Of a DNA stretch of 64,000 nucleotides, positions 1 to 9,107 are shown in pieces (within the stretch, counting starts at the first letter, position 1; each line of letters starts with the position of its first letter). The notes beneath the pieces are model-generated. The model ran no database searches and had not been told where the DNA came from. It saw only the letters and a list, made by a program, of their open reading frames with translations. The DNA comes from Mesorhizobium sp. M00.F.Ca.ET.216.01.1.1 (GTDB taxonomy: Bacteria; Pseudomonadota; Alphaproteobacteria; Rhizobiales; Rhizobiaceae), in contig NZ_SADR02000030.1 in NCBI RefSeq assembly GCF_004010325.2, positions 1 to 64,000 on the forward strand, written 5' to 3'. The translations under genes were made by a program, and so were the position numbers.

Positions 1-1
1 C

Positions 2-127
2 GCCATCAACCGCTTCATCCGCGAATACAATGCAGAGAACCCGCAACCATTCATCTGGAAAGCCAACCCCGATGACATCATCGCCGCCCGAAACCGCGGG
101 TTCCAAACGTTGGAATCAATCCACTAG
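2..127 (+). pseudogene. IS630-family transposase, C-terminal fragment (cut by window edge)
   Basis: The first 41 codons read AINRFIREYNAENPQPFIW and continue KANPDDIIAARNRGFQTLESIH before TAG, the usual C-terminal tail of IS630/Tc1-type transposases (RFIREYN near the end of the DDE domain, then a W-x-A/K-x-P-D-x-I-I block). The DDE residues would lie upstream of the window, so whether the full gene is intact cannot be judged. It implies an insertion sequence abuts the DedA gene. Family recognition is from memory of the tail motif. Confidence 0.75.
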
Positions 128-168
128 AGCATATGCCGGTTGCCAAACGAGACCGGCAGGGCTGACGC

Positions 169-756
169 TCACGTCTCCTTGCCACGCTCCTTGCTGGCGA
201 CGGAGTGGGCGACGAACCAGGCAAGGACGGCCACGACGAGGCCAATGGCCAGCGCGATCAACAACCGCTCGTGGCGGACCAGCGTTTGGCCGACGATGCG
301 TTCTGCGCCCAGTCCGAAGACATAGCCGACCATGCTGAACAATGCGGCCCAGACCAGCGACGAGACGGCGTTGAGGATGACGAAGCGCGTCACCGTTATG
401 GTCGAGAAGCCGGCGGCAATGCCGCCGACGAGGCGCAGGCCATAGATATAGCGGTTCGACAGCACGAAAATGTTGGGATGGGAGGAGACGAGACGGTAGG
501 CGTGGCTGAAGCCTGGCCTGGCCCTTAGCCTGAGAACGGTCGGATGATCGGCAAAGCTTCGGCCGAGGATGAAGAAGAACGTGTCGCCCAGGAAGGCGCC
601 GATGGCCGCTGTGAGGAAGGCCTGCCACGGGACGAAGACATGCTGATGGACAAAGAACCCGCCGAGGATCGCGGCGCTTTCGCCTTCGGCGATACAACCC
701 AGGAAAACTGCGATCAGCCCATACTGCTCGATGAGATGATGGATTGCTTCCGTCAT
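169..756 (-). CDS. DedA-family inner-membrane protein
   Basis: 195-residue membrane protein with the DedA/SNARE-associated (VTT) layout: an N-terminal re-entrant segment with acidic residues (IAEGESAAILGGF, about residues 22-34), a GAFLGDTFFFILG segment (about 53-65), a conserved NRYIYGLR arginine motif (about 101-108) and hydrophobic helices near 120-150 and 165-185. DedA proteins are linked to undecaprenyl-phosphate or other lipid flipping and to membrane homeostasis; this member's substrate is unknown. Its ATG overlaps the stop of the upstream DUF1003 gene in an ATGA, so the two are probably translationally coupled. The C-terminus is basic (SKERGKET), likely cytoplasmic. Confidence 0.85.
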   Translation of the reverse strand: MTEAIHHLIEQYGLIAVFLGCIAEGESAAILGGFFVHQHVFVPWQAFLTAAIGAFLGDTFFFILGRSFADHPTVLRLRARPGFSHAYRLVSSHPNIFVLSNRYIYGLRLVGGIAAGFSTITVTRFVILNAVSSLVWAALFSMVGYVFGLGAERIVGQTLVRHERLLIALAIGLVVAVLAWFVAHSVASKERGKET

Positions 757-1316
757 GAGGGCGAGATCTGCGGAGCGAGCCGGTCGTCGATCCGCTTCAG
801 CTGTCCAGCTATCTGCGCAATCTCGTCTCGCATGCCGATGATCTGGCTGTGGCGCAACTCGTCCAGCTTTTCATGCAGCGCCATGATCTCGATCTCGGCC
901 TTGAGATTGACCTCATAGTCATGTGCGGCATCGATACGGTCGCGCGCGGCCTGACGGTTCTGCGACATCATGATCACCGGCGCTTGCAACGCGGCGATCA
1001 TCGACAGGACAAGGTTGAGGAAGATGAACGGATAAGGGTCGAACGAATTGCGCCCCAGCAGCCACCAATTGGCGCCGATCCAGAGGGTCAGGAAGGCGAT
1101 GAAGGACAGGATGAATGTCCATGACCCACCGACCCGCGCGATGGCATCGGCGATGCGATCGCCCGCGTTCTGAAGGCCGGCAAGACTGTCGTTGATGTTC
1201 TGAGATACCGGCTTGCGATCGACTGCGCTCTGCAGCACCCGCCGCTCAAGCTCGCTCAAATTTTCCGGTCTTAGCCTCAGCCAGCGGTTGGCCAGTTCGG
1301 GAACGGTCTTGTTCAT
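753..1316 (-). CDS. DUF1003 membrane protein
   Basis: 187-residue protein of the DUF1003 family: a soluble N-terminal part, two transmembrane helices (around FILSFIAFLTLWIGANWW and PFIFLNLVLSMIAALQAP) and a C-terminal helical tail rich in charged residues (QNRQAARDRIDAAHDYEVN, then LHEKLDELR) that looks like a coiled coil. The start MNKTVPEL is preferred because GGAG lies 9 bases upstream; an in-frame ATG four codons earlier lacks such a site. It is the first gene of a two-gene unit with the DedA gene (4-base stop/start overlap). Biochemical role unknown; membership is by sequence pattern. Confidence 0.85.
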   Translation of the reverse strand: MNKTVPELANRWLRLRPENLSELERRVLQSAVDRKPVSQNINDSLAGLQNAGDRIADAIARVGGSWTFILSFIAFLTLWIGANWWLLGRNSFDPYPFIFLNLVLSMIAALQAPVIMMSQNRQAARDRIDAAHDYEVNLKAEIEIMALHEKLDELRHSQIIGMRDEIAQIAGQLKRIDDRLAPQISPS

Positions 1317-1410
1317 GGATGTCTCCATACGAAAAGCAACGGCTTGGCAGTCTCGTTTCCATATAGGAAGATGCCGCTCCGTCAAAAGCGTGGCGTGAGG
1401 ATGGAAGCAA

Positions 1411-2124
1411 ATGCCTGATTTCGCCAAGATCCGCGCTCGTGCGGCAAAACGCAAAGGCGGTGAAGCGGCACTGGCGTCGCTGCTCGGGCCCATGCCCGAC
1501 AATGCCGCGGTGGCCAGGATTGCAGATGACCGCATTCTGTCGACGATGGCCGAGCGCATCTTTGCCGCTGGCTTCGTCTGGCGCGTCATCGAGCAGAAAT
1601 GGCCGGGCTTCGAGGAGGCGTTTCTCGGCTTCGAGCCGAAGCGGCTGTTGTTCCAGCCTGACGATTTCTGGCACGATCTGGCCTCCGACAAGCGCATCGT
1701 GCGCAATCCGCAGAAGATCAAATCCGTCCGCGACAATGCGGCTTTCGTCGAGCGGGTGTCGAAGGAGCATGGCAGCTTCGGCAAGTTCCTCGCCGACTGG
1801 CCTGCAGACGACCAGGTCGGGCTGATGGCCTATCTCGGCAAGCACGGCAGCCGGCTCGGCGGCAATACCGGCCAGTATTTCCTGAGGTGGCTGGAGTGGG
1901 ACGCCTTCATCATCTCGGCCGACATGGCGGCAGCGCTACGCGACGCCGGCCTCGACGTCGCCGAAAGCCCGACCTCGAAGAAGGACCTCGACAAGGTCCA
2001 GGCCCAGATCAATGCCTGGGCGGCGGAAACCGGTCTGCCGCGCCGGCATATTTCGCGCATTCTGGCGATGTCGATCGGCGAGAACCATTCGCCGGAGGCG
2101 CTGCGCGAATATATGGGCGAATAG
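1411..2124 (+). CDS. DNA-3-methyladenine glycosylase I (Tag)-like protein
   Basis: 237 residues resembling the Tag/HhH-GPD2 fold: GFVWRVIEQKWPGFEEAF (about 54-71) matches the Tag segment GLSW...F, and RIVRNPQKIKSVRDNA (about 95-110) matches its GIIRHRGKI helix. Tag enzymes excise 3-methyladenine in base excision repair. This protein lacks the cysteine and histidine residues that form the terminal zinc snap of E. coli Tag: its N-terminus contains no Cys or His. Substrate range may therefore differ. It has a short promoter region shared with the divergent DUF1003 gene (about 94 bp). Family assignment is fairly secure, exact activity less so. Confidence 0.75.
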   Translation: MPDFAKIRARAAKRKGGEAALASLLGPMPDNAAVARIADDRILSTMAERIFAAGFVWRVIEQKWPGFEEAFLGFEPKRLLFQPDDFWHDLASDKRIVRNPQKIKSVRDNAAFVERVSKEHGSFGKFLADWPADDQVGLMAYLGKHGSRLGGNTGQYFLRWLEWDAFIISADMAAALRDAGLDVAESPTSKKDLDKVQAQINAWAAETGLPRRHISRILAMSIGENHSPEALREYMGE

Positions 2125-2218
2125 GACCCGGTCAGACACGATCGACGTCCGTCGATCGGTCAGGTGGTCCAAACGAACGCCATTGCCCGGCGAATTCTGC
2201 CGCGCTAAACCCGCAGGC

Positions 2219-3934
2219 ATGATCCAGCAGACTGCTCCCGACATCCTGCGCATCGCCGTCGCCCAGCTCAACCCGACGGTCGGCGATGTTGCCGGCAATC
2301 TCGCCAAGGCGCGCGAGGCGAGGGCGGATGCCGCCCGCCAGGGCGCCGATCTCGTGCTGTTCACTGAGCTTTTCCTCGCCGGCTATCCGCCCGAGGATCT
2401 GGTGCTGAAGCCGGCGTTCCTGAAGGCCTGCGAGCGGGCGGCGGAGGACCTCGCCAGGGATACCGCCGACGGCGGACCGGGCGTCATCATCGGCACGCCG
2501 TTGAAGCGCAAGAGCGGCACGCACAACTCGATCATCTTTGCCGATGGCGGCAAAATCCTTGCCGAGCGCTACAAGCTCGACCTGCCGAATTACGGCGAGT
2601 TCGACGAGAAGCGCGTCTTCCAGGCCGGCCCTGAGATTCAGGGGCCGGTCAATTTCCGTGGCGTGCGGCTGGGAATTCCGATCTGCGAAGACATTTGGGG
2701 CGATGTCGCCGTCTGCGAGACGCTGGCCGAAAGCGGGGCAGAAATCCTGCTGGTGCCGAACGGGTCGCCCTACTATCGCGGCAAGGTCGATTTTCGCCAC
2801 CAGGTCGTCATCCGCCAGGTCATCGAATGCGGATTGCCGATGATTTACGCCAACCAGCTTGGGGGCCAGGATGAGCTGGTCTTCGACGGCGCCTCGTTCG
2901 CCATCGGTGCCGACAAGACGCTTGCCTTCCAGATGAGCCAGTTCGAGGAGACGGTCAACGTCACCACCTGGAAGAGAAGCCGCGTCGCTGCAGGCGCGCA
3001 GAATGGAAATACGCCCGGAGGCTGGGTCTGTTCCGAAGGCCCGATGTCGAAAATCCCGGAAAAGGAGGAGGCCGACTATCGCGCCTGCATGCTCGGGCTG
3101 CGCGACTACGTCAACAAGAACGGCTTTAAGAATGTCGTGCTCGGCCTTTCGGGCGGCATCGATTCGGCGATCTGCGCAGCGCTTGCCGTCGATGCGCTTG
3201 GCGAGGAGCGGTTGCGCGCCGTGATGATGCCTTACCGCTACACCTCGAAGGCCTCACTCAAGGACGCCGAGGACTGCGCCCGCGCGCTCGGCTGCCGCTA
3301 CGACATCGTGCCGATCTCCGAGCCGGTGGAAGGATTCCTGCATACGCTGACGCAGCTGTTCGAAGGCACCAAGGAAGGCATCACCGAGGAAAACCTGCAG
3401 AGCCGTGCGCGCGGCACCATCCTGATGGCGATCTCCAACAAGTTCGGTTCGATGGTCGTCACCACCGGCAACAAGAGCGAGATGTCGGTCGGCTACGCCA
3501 CGCTCTATGGCGACATGAACGGCGGCTTCAATCCGATCAAGGACCTCTACAAGATGCAGGTCTACGCGCTGTCGCGCTGGCGCAACACGCATGTGCCGCC
3601 GGGCGCGCTGGGTCCGTCGGGCGAGGTGATCCCGAGCAACATCATCGACAAGGCACCGTCGGCGGAGCTGCGCGAGAACCAGACGGACCAGGATTCGCTG
3701 CCGCCCTATCCGGTGCTGGACGATATACTGGAGTGCCTGGTCGAGCACGAGATGGGCGTCGACGACATCGTCGCGCGCGGCCACGACCGGGCAACGGTGA
3801 CGCGCGTCGAGCACCTGCTCTACGTCGCCGAATACAAGCGCCGGCAGGCGGCGCCAGGTGTCAAGATTACCAGGAAGAATTTCGGCCGCGACCGCCGCTA
3901 TCCCATCACCAACCGGTTTAGGGATCGCAGCTAA
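2219..3934 (+). CDS. nadE: Glutamine-dependent NAD+ synthetase
   Basis: 571 residues with two domains. The N-terminal carbon-nitrogen hydrolase (glutaminase) domain shows the Glu-Lys-Cys triad: FTELFLAGYPPEDL (Glu about 50), ERYKLDLPNYGEF (Lys) and IPICEDIWGD (Cys). The C-terminal ATP pyrophosphatase domain begins near residue 300 with LGLSGGIDSAICAALA and contains TTGNKSEMSVGYATLYGD. It converts deamido-NAD to NAD using glutamine and ATP, the last step of NAD synthesis. The start MIQQTAPDILRIAVAQLNP is chosen because the frame upstream (back to 2012) does not resemble the family and overlaps the preceding gene. Confidence 0.95.
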   Translation: MIQQTAPDILRIAVAQLNPTVGDVAGNLAKAREARADAARQGADLVLFTELFLAGYPPEDLVLKPAFLKACERAAEDLARDTADGGPGVIIGTPLKRKSGTHNSIIFADGGKILAERYKLDLPNYGEFDEKRVFQAGPEIQGPVNFRGVRLGIPICEDIWGDVAVCETLAESGAEILLVPNGSPYYRGKVDFRHQVVIRQVIECGLPMIYANQLGGQDELVFDGASFAIGADKTLAFQMSQFEETVNVTTWKRSRVAAGAQNGNTPGGWVCSEGPMSKIPEKEEADYRACMLGLRDYVNKNGFKNVVLGLSGGIDSAICAALAVDALGEERLRAVMMPYRYTSKASLKDAEDCARALGCRYDIVPISEPVEGFLHTLTQLFEGTKEGITEENLQSRARGTILMAISNKFGSMVVTTGNKSEMSVGYATLYGDMNGGFNPIKDLYKMQVYALSRWRNTHVPPGALGPSGEVIPSNIIDKAPSAELRENQTDQDSLPPYPVLDDILECLVEHEMGVDDIVARGHDRATVTRVEHLLYVAEYKRRQAAPGVKITRKNFGRDRRYPITNRFRDRS

Positions 3935-3973
3935 ACCCCGAACCGAACAGCCAGAAAATGCAACGGTTCAGCC

Positions 3974-4381
3974 ATGCCCGACTGTGAAATCAGTTTCGAC
4001 ATATCACGTATCGATTTCCGGTCGACCTCCGACCTTTTGACGGCGAGCTACTGGGGCAGCGGGCGCAGCGACGAACTCCATCGCCGCGCCTTCGCCCACT
4101 CGCTTTGCGTCGGCGCCTATATTGACGGCAACCAGGTCGGTTTTGGCCGGGTGATCACCGACCGCACGGTTTTCGCTTATCTCGCCGATATCATCATTTG
4201 GCCGGCGTATCGCGGGCAAGGGATCGGCCTTCGTCTTGTCCGGGCGCTGATCGACCATCCCGATCTCAGAACGGTCATTCACTGGAGTCTGTCGACCAAC
4301 GACGCCCATGGGCTTTACGAGAAGCTAGGCTTTAGGCGCGACGGTCGCTACATGCGGCTGGAGCGTGTCCCAGCAGCTTGA
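3974..4381 (+). CDS. GNAT-family N-acetyltransferase
   Basis: 135-residue single GNAT domain. The acetyl-CoA binding loop is visible as WPAYRGQGIGLRLVRALI (about residues 74-91; the R/Q-x-x-G-x-G/A signature is RGQGIG), followed by the typical SLSTNDAHGLYEKLGFR C-terminal segment. It follows nadE by 39 bases and may be co-transcribed. Substrate cannot be told from sequence. Confidence 0.85.
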   Translation: MPDCEISFDISRIDFRSTSDLLTASYWGSGRSDELHRRAFAHSLCVGAYIDGNQVGFGRVITDRTVFAYLADIIIWPAYRGQGIGLRLVRALIDHPDLRTVIHWSLSTNDAHGLYEKLGFRRDGRYMRLERVPAA

Positions 4382-4875
4382 GCGAGCGCGATGGCGCACA
4401 ACCAGCCGTTGTTGCAAAATCGTCTCAGTGGTTGGACCAGATGCGTTTTCGGCGCCTGTCTGCCTTGGCGACATCTTGAGGCATCTCTATAAGGACATCT
4501 CCGCGATTCTCACGCATCGGCCCGAAAATCGGAAACGATTTTTCGGAAAGCACGACGCGCAGATTCAAAGTGTTAGAGCGTACTTTGTGCGTCCAAATGG
4601 ACGCACGTCGCTCTAATGGGAGGACCGAATGGCAGGATTTGACATCGTTATGCGAGGCCGCGAAGCCTAGGTCTCAGACAGCACGCCGCGAGGTTTTGCC
4701 TTCGCGACAAAAGCTGAACTAAGAACAGGCGTCCGTCGATGCCGGTCGCCGCCCGTTTCGGGCGAGCCGCCAAATGTGCCGAACCTCCGCATTCCTGGGC
4801 GCCAACTGGCCCTGACGCGGGTTTTTCCAATTTCGACCTTACTGGGACCGGGCTCGTTTGCGCCCGAATGACATC
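4382..4875. other. Intergenic stretch between the GNAT and ABC exporter genes
   Basis: About 490 bases without a convincing long gene. It contains the palindromic repeat at 4511-4616 (listed separately). Just after it a 13-codon frame (ATG at 4629, stop at 4670, peptide MAGFDIVMRGREA) is preceded by a strong GGGAGGA Shine-Dalgarno-like sequence; this could be a leader peptide or coincidence. The remainder shows no recognisable RNA or terminator and presumably holds the exporter promoter. Confidence 0.4.
4511..4616. repeat. Dispersed palindromic intergenic repeat, copy A
   Basis: Two nested hairpins: CCGAAAATCG/CGATTTTTCGG (4522-4546) and, within an outer TTAGAGCG/CGCTCTAA stem (4573-4580 and 4609-4616), GTGCGTCC/GGACGCAC (4587-4606). 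Related copies occur at 19179-19275 and, shortened, at 63188-63222, sharing the -AGAGTCAAAGTG- type linker and the GCGTCC...GGACGC hairpin. It looks like a RIME/REP-type element common in rhizobial intergenic DNA (inference). Confidence 0.75.
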
Positions 4876-6681
4876 ATGGCTCGTTTTCAAATCGATCTGC
4901 GCGCCGACGCTTTTCGCAGCGTTCTCGGCTTCACGCTCGGCCATTGGCGGCGTCAGCCGTGGCGGCTTTCGCTCATCATGGGCACCTTTCTGTTGTCGAC
5001 CTTGGCCGACGTGCTGACGCCGCTCTATTCCGGACGGCTGGTCGACGCCGTTGCCAGCAGTGCTGCGGCAGACGATGTGGCGTGGAACACGGCGATGGCG
5101 GCCTTTTCGATGCTGGTGGCCCTTGCGCTTGCCGGCGTCGTGCTGCGCAATCTCGCTTTCATGGCCATCGTGGAACTGACGCTGAAGATGATGGCGGATA
5201 TCGCCGCCGACGCCTTCCACCGCGTTCAGCGCTTTTCCACCGACTGGCACGCCAACAGCTTTGCCGGCTCGACCGTGCGCAAGATAACGCGTGGCATGTG
5301 GGCGCTCGACCTGCTCAATGACACGATCCTGATCGCGCTGCTACCGTCCGTCGTCATGCTGATCGGTTCGACACTGCTGCTCGGCTGGTTCTGGCCGATG
5401 ATGGGCGCGGTCGTTGCCGCCGGTTCGATGCTGTTCATCCTGGTGACGGCGACGCTGTCGCTTGGCTATGTCGCGCCCGCGGCAAGGCTCGCCAACGCCT
5501 GGGATACGCGCCTTGGCGGCTCGCTGGCCGACGCGGTGAGCTGCAATGCCGTGGTCAAGGGTTTTGGCGCCGAGGCGCGTGAGGAAACACGCTTTGCCGA
5601 GGTCGTCGCCAAATGGCGGGCGCGCACGCGGCGCACATGGGTGCGCGGAACCGTCAACGGTACCACGCAAGGGACAATGCTGCTGTTGCTCAGGACGGCT
5701 GTGATCGGGCTGGCGCTGATGCTATGGGCCTGGGGGCAGGCGAGCGCCGGCGACGTCGCTTTCGTGCTGACCTCGTTCTTCGTGCTGCAAGGCTATCTGC
5801 GCGACATCGGCACGCATATCCGCAATCTGCAGCGGTCGATCAACGACATGGAGGAACTGGTCGACTTCCAGTCCGAACCACTTGGCATCGAGGATCAGTC
5901 CGGGGCCAGGCCGATCCGGATCACGGACGGCCGCATCACCTTCGACCATGTCACCTTCCACTACGGCAATCACCGGACGCCGCTGTACCGCGACTTTTCG
6001 GTGGACATCGCGCCGGGCGAACGCGTCGGCTTGGTCGGCCATTCGGGCTCGGGCAAGACGACTTTCGTTAAGCTGATCCAGCGCCTTTACGACGTGACCT
6101 CCGGAAAAATCCTGATCGACGACCAGGATATTGCCACGGTGGCGCAGGCGTCGCTGCGTGGGCAGATCGCCATCGTCCAGCAGGAGCCGATCCTGTTCCA
6201 CAGGTCATTGGCCGAAAACATCGCCTATGCCCGGCCGAGCGCCACCCAGGCTGAGATCGAGCACGCCGCGCGGCTGGCAAGCGCACACGACTTTATCGCC
6301 AACCTGCCGAAGGGCTATGGCACACTGGTTGGCGAGCGCGGCGTGAAACTGTCGGGTGGCGAGCGCCAGCGGGTGGCGATCGCCCGTGCCTTCCTTGCCG
6401 ATGCGCGGATCCTCATCCTGGACGAGGCGACGTCGAGCCTCGATTCGGAATCGGAGGTGCTCATCCAGCAGGCGATGGAACGGCTGATGGTCGGCCGCAC
6501 GACGCTGGTCATTGCGCACCGGCTTTCGACGGTGCGGGCGCTGGACAGGCTTTTGGTGTTCGATCGCGGGCGCATTGTCGAAGAGGGTTCGCACGGTGAG
6601 CTGATCCGGCTGGGCGGCGGCATCTACCGCCGTCTGTTCGAGCGCCAGGCGCTCGAACTGACCAAGGGTCTGCTGATCTGA
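4876..6681 (+). CDS. ABC exporter half-transporter (permease fused to ATPase)
   Basis: About 601 residues. The N-terminal transmembrane domain (to about residue 325) has six hydrophobic segments; the C-terminal nucleotide-binding domain shows Walker A (GHSGSGKTTFVK, about 389), Q-loop (IVQQEPILF), signature LSGGERQRVAIARAF, Walker B (ILILDEATSSLDSESE) and H-loop (IAHRLSTV). This is the MsbA/multidrug exporter arrangement, working as a dimer in the inner membrane. The ATG at 4876 (MARFQIDLRADAF) is preferred over an upstream TTG at 4858. A 14-bp stem hairpin follows the stop. Substrate unknown. Confidence 0.9.
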   Translation: MARFQIDLRADAFRSVLGFTLGHWRRQPWRLSLIMGTFLLSTLADVLTPLYSGRLVDAVASSAAADDVAWNTAMAAFSMLVALALAGVVLRNLAFMAIVELTLKMMADIAADAFHRVQRFSTDWHANSFAGSTVRKITRGMWALDLLNDTILIALLPSVVMLIGSTLLLGWFWPMMGAVVAAGSMLFILVTATLSLGYVAPAARLANAWDTRLGGSLADAVSCNAVVKGFGAEAREETRFAEVVAKWRARTRRTWVRGTVNGTTQGTMLLLLRTAVIGLALMLWAWGQASAGDVAFVLTSFFVLQGYLRDIGTHIRNLQRSINDMEELVDFQSEPLGIEDQSGARPIRITDGRITFDHVTFHYGNHRTPLYRDFSVDIAPGERVGLVGHSGSGKTTFVKLIQRLYDVTSGKILIDDQDIATVAQASLRGQIAIVQQEPILFHRSLAENIAYARPSATQAEIEHAARLASAHDFIANLPKGYGTLVGERGVKLSGGERQRVAIARAFLADARILILDEATSSLDSESEVLIQQAMERLMVGRTTLVIAHRLSTVRALDRLLVFDRGRIVEEGSHGELIRLGGGIYRRLFERQALELTKGLLI

Positions 6682-6687
6682 CGCAAG

Positions 6688-6726
6688 AAGCATCCAGACC
6701 GAGACCGAGATACGGTCTGGATGCTT
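6688..6726 (+). terminator. Strong hairpin after the ABC exporter gene
   Basis: Perfect 14-bp inverted repeat AAGCATCCAGACCG (6688-6701) and its complement (6713-6726), starting six bases after the exporter stop. There is no U-run, so it may act as an RNA-stabilising 3' end or a weak terminator. Confidence 0.5.
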
Positions 6727-6882
6727 CGCCTGTCCCGTCTGGGTGAAGGCGAAGAATGTCGGGATGGTCAGCCGTGGTGCAGCTTCGGGACACCAAAGCA
6801 CCCCTACCAACGCGCAGCAACGTCTGCACAGCAACATCCGAATAGGGGGCAGCGCCCTGTTGCATGAGCGTCTGGTTCCAAC

Positions 6883-7371
6883 TCAGGCGAATCTGTGCGG
6901 GTCGGCGCAGAAATAGGCGATGATCTGGCAAAGGTCCGGCTCGTTGACCATTCGCACGGCCTCTGTGGAGCTGACCCACTTGCGGGTGCGCGCGCGCTTT
7001 TCCTTCCACCGCTCGGCGATGCGGTCAACCTGCAGCGGAAACACCAGCACTTCGCAAGGTACTTCCTCGCCGGAAGACAATGCCTTGGCATAAAAGTAGC
7101 GCCCGGCTTCAAGATGGGAGATCGTACCGCGCAATCCGGCCTCCTCGCCGGCCTCGCGCGCCGCGGCCTCGCAAAGCGGCTCCTTGGCCTCGGGCCAGCC
7201 CTTGGGAAGCACCCAGCGGCCGGTGTCGCGGCTGGTGATCAGCATGATCTCGACGCCATCTCCGGTATCACGCCAAGGCAGTGCGGCAACCTGCAGGCGG
7301 CATGGTGCCGTGCCGAAGAGCTGCCGGACCCTTTCGGCCAGATGATTGTGCGTCGTTGGCCTCGTCAACAT
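6883..7371 (-). CDS. Nudix hydrolase
   Basis: 162 residues with a canonical Nudix box, GWPEAKEPLCEAAAREAGEE then AGL (about residues 58-80), matching G-x5-E-x7-R-E-U-x-E-E-x-G-U. The N-terminal part (CRLQVAALPWR) and VLPKGWPE resemble the DIPP/MutT-like rhizobial Nudix proteins that hydrolyse diphosphoinositol or dinucleoside polyphosphates; the substrate is not determined by sequence. The ATG start has only a weak upstream purine stretch. The adjoining 200 bases upstream are AT-rich and probably contain its promoter. Confidence 0.9.
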   Translation of the reverse strand: MLTRPTTHNHLAERVRQLFGTAPCRLQVAALPWRDTGDGVEIMLITSRDTGRWVLPKGWPEAKEPLCEAAAREAGEEAGLRGTISHLEAGRYFYAKALSSGEEVPCEVLVFPLQVDRIAERWKEKRARTRKWVSSTEAVRMVNEPDLCQIIAYFCADPHRFA

Positions 7372-7579
7372 CGGAGAAGCTAGCCCCAGCCTCCAGAATC
7401 GTTTGCCGTCTCACGAATCTTACGGCTGATTATAAGCAATAAAAGTAAAAAACTTCACATGAATCCGTTAAATCGCGCTAAGAGGCGTCGATTTCGCAGG
7501 ATATTGTGCCCTGCGGCTGCTCTTGCGATAGCAAAGAGCGCCCGCTGGCCGTTTTGGATTGGAAAAGGGCTGCCGCGAA

Positions 7580-8080
7580 TCAGCCGGCGTGGTCGTCGGC
7601 GATGGGCTTCTGGTAAGTGAAGCCCATGTCCCAAGGAAAATAGATCCAGGTGTCCTGGCTGACCTCGGTGATGAAGGTATCGACCAGCGGCCTACCTTTC
7701 GGCTTGGCGTAGACGGTGGCGAAATGTGCCTTGGGCATCATGGCGCGCACGATGCCAGCCGTCTTGCCGGTGTCGGTGAGGTCGTCGATGATCAGTACGC
7801 CGGCGCCGTCGTCGGCGAGCAGCGCGGGTGTGATCTCTTTCAGCACCTGCAACTGCCCTTGGCTGGTGTAGTCGTGATAGGAGGCGACGCAGACCGTCTC
7901 GATGACCCGGATGCCGAGTTCACGCGATATGATCGCGGCTGGGACGAGGCCGCCACGGGTGATGCAGACGATCGCCTTCCACTGGCCTTTGTTGGCGCCG
8001 GCCAGCCGCCAGGCCAGCGCCCGGGCGTCGCGGTGGAACTGGTCCCAGGAGACCGGGAAGGCTTTTTCGGGAAGTGACAT
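7580..8080 (-). CDS. gpt: Xanthine (guanine) phosphoribosyltransferase
   Basis: 166 residues of the type I phosphoribosyltransferase fold. The PRPP loop VLIIDDLTDTGKTA lies near residues 95-108 and ITRGGLVPAAIISRELG near 40-56, both as in E. coli Gpt. It transfers phosphoribose from PRPP to xanthine or guanine in purine salvage. MSLPEKAFPVSWDQFHRDA is chosen as the start because family members begin just there; a longer in-frame start at 8122 adds a basic, non-conserved leader. An adenine deaminase lies 8 kb downstream, also a purine salvage enzyme, but not in an operon with this gene. Confidence 0.9.
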   Translation of the reverse strand: MSLPEKAFPVSWDQFHRDARALAWRLAGANKGQWKAIVCITRGGLVPAAIISRELGIRVIETVCVASYHDYTSQGQLQVLKEITPALLADDGAGVLIIDDLTDTGKTAGIVRAMMPKAHFATVYAKPKGRPLVDTFITEVSQDTWIYFPWDMGFTYQKPIADDHAG

Positions 8081-8194
8081 TTTTCGCGCACTCCGCAAGG
8101 CGCGCTGGCGGCGCGCAAACACAATGGAATGCGCGCGGAATTAACTGGAAAGGCCGGGCGTTGGCAAGGGCGGCGGCAAGCGATCCTTGTGGAC

Positions 8195-9028
8195 TTACCG
8201 CGACAGGAAAGCTGCCACTGACGCCGTGCGCAGCACAGTACGGGTAACCCCGCCGAACAGAAGCTGGCGCAGCCAGGAGTGGCTGTAGGCGCCCAGCACA
8301 AGCAGGTCGGCGCCGGTTTCGGCAATCCTGGTCTGGATGATGTCATCGACCGATAGGCCGCCCGACCTCTGCACCGAGACGCTGACCGTAGCGCCGTGCC
8401 TGGACAGGGCGGCCGCGATTTCGGCGCCGGACGACTCCGGGGTCTCGTCCAGCGTATCCGGCGGATCGATGACCAGTATGTCCGTCTTCTCGGCCTCGAT
8501 GATGAAGGGCAGGGCGTCGAAGGCGGCGCGGGCCGCTTCCTTGCTCCCGTTCCAGGCCAGAACCACGCGCTTGAAGCTAGTGACGAGCGGGCCGGAATGC
8601 GGCACGACAAGCACCGGCCGGCCGGCATCATAGACCAGTGTGTCGACATCGGCGCTTGGATCGCCCCCCGACTCGCGCTGCGCGGCGATGATCAGGTCGG
8701 CAGCGCGAACGCTGGAGATGCCGGTCAACGCGCTGTCACCGGAAAAACTCTCAAGACTGCGCCATTCGAAGGACAGGCCGGAATCCTCGATACGCCTGAG
8801 GAAGACCGCCTGCATTTTGTCGGCGCGCTCCCGGTTCATGTCGGCGGACACCTGCAGGAACTCGGTGTCCGGAAAGCCGGTTGCCGAAGTGTAGGGGACC
8901 GGAAGCGCCTCGGCATGGATGCCGATAATATGGCTCTCGAACCGGTCGGCGAGCGGGATGGCGCAATCGAGCACGCGCTCCGCGTCGTGTTCGTTTTGCA
9001 GTATGGCGACGATGGTCTTGAAGCGCAT
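8195..9028 (-). CDS. Universal stress protein, tandem UspA domains
   Basis: 277 residues, twice the size of a single UspA domain. The first half (MRFKTIVAILQNEHDAERVLD) and second half (SFKRVVLAWNGSKEAARAAFDALP, ending LLVLGAYSHSWLRQLLFGGVTRTVL) each show the Usp alpha/beta pattern. The C-terminal nucleotide-binding loop is of the G-x2-G-x9-G-S/T type but with Ser in place of the second Gly. Usp proteins bind ATP or AMP and support stress survival. A good GAGGGG ribosome site precedes the ATG. Confidence 0.85.
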   Translation of the reverse strand: MRFKTIVAILQNEHDAERVLDCAIPLADRFESHIIGIHAEALPVPYTSATGFPDTEFLQVSADMNRERADKMQAVFLRRIEDSGLSFEWRSLESFSGDSALTGISSVRAADLIIAAQRESGGDPSADVDTLVYDAGRPVLVVPHSGPLVTSFKRVVLAWNGSKEAARAAFDALPFIIEAEKTDILVIDPPDTLDETPESSGAEIAAALSRHGATVSVSVQRSGGLSVDDIIQTRIAETGADLLVLGAYSHSWLRQLLFGGVTRTVLRTASVAAFLSR

Positions 9029-9107
9029 GACAACCCCTCACTCTGCGAGCGATCGAAAATCGCCTGCGAGGAACGTTGCAGCACCGTGCTTGGTTCCGGG
9101 GTCTAGC

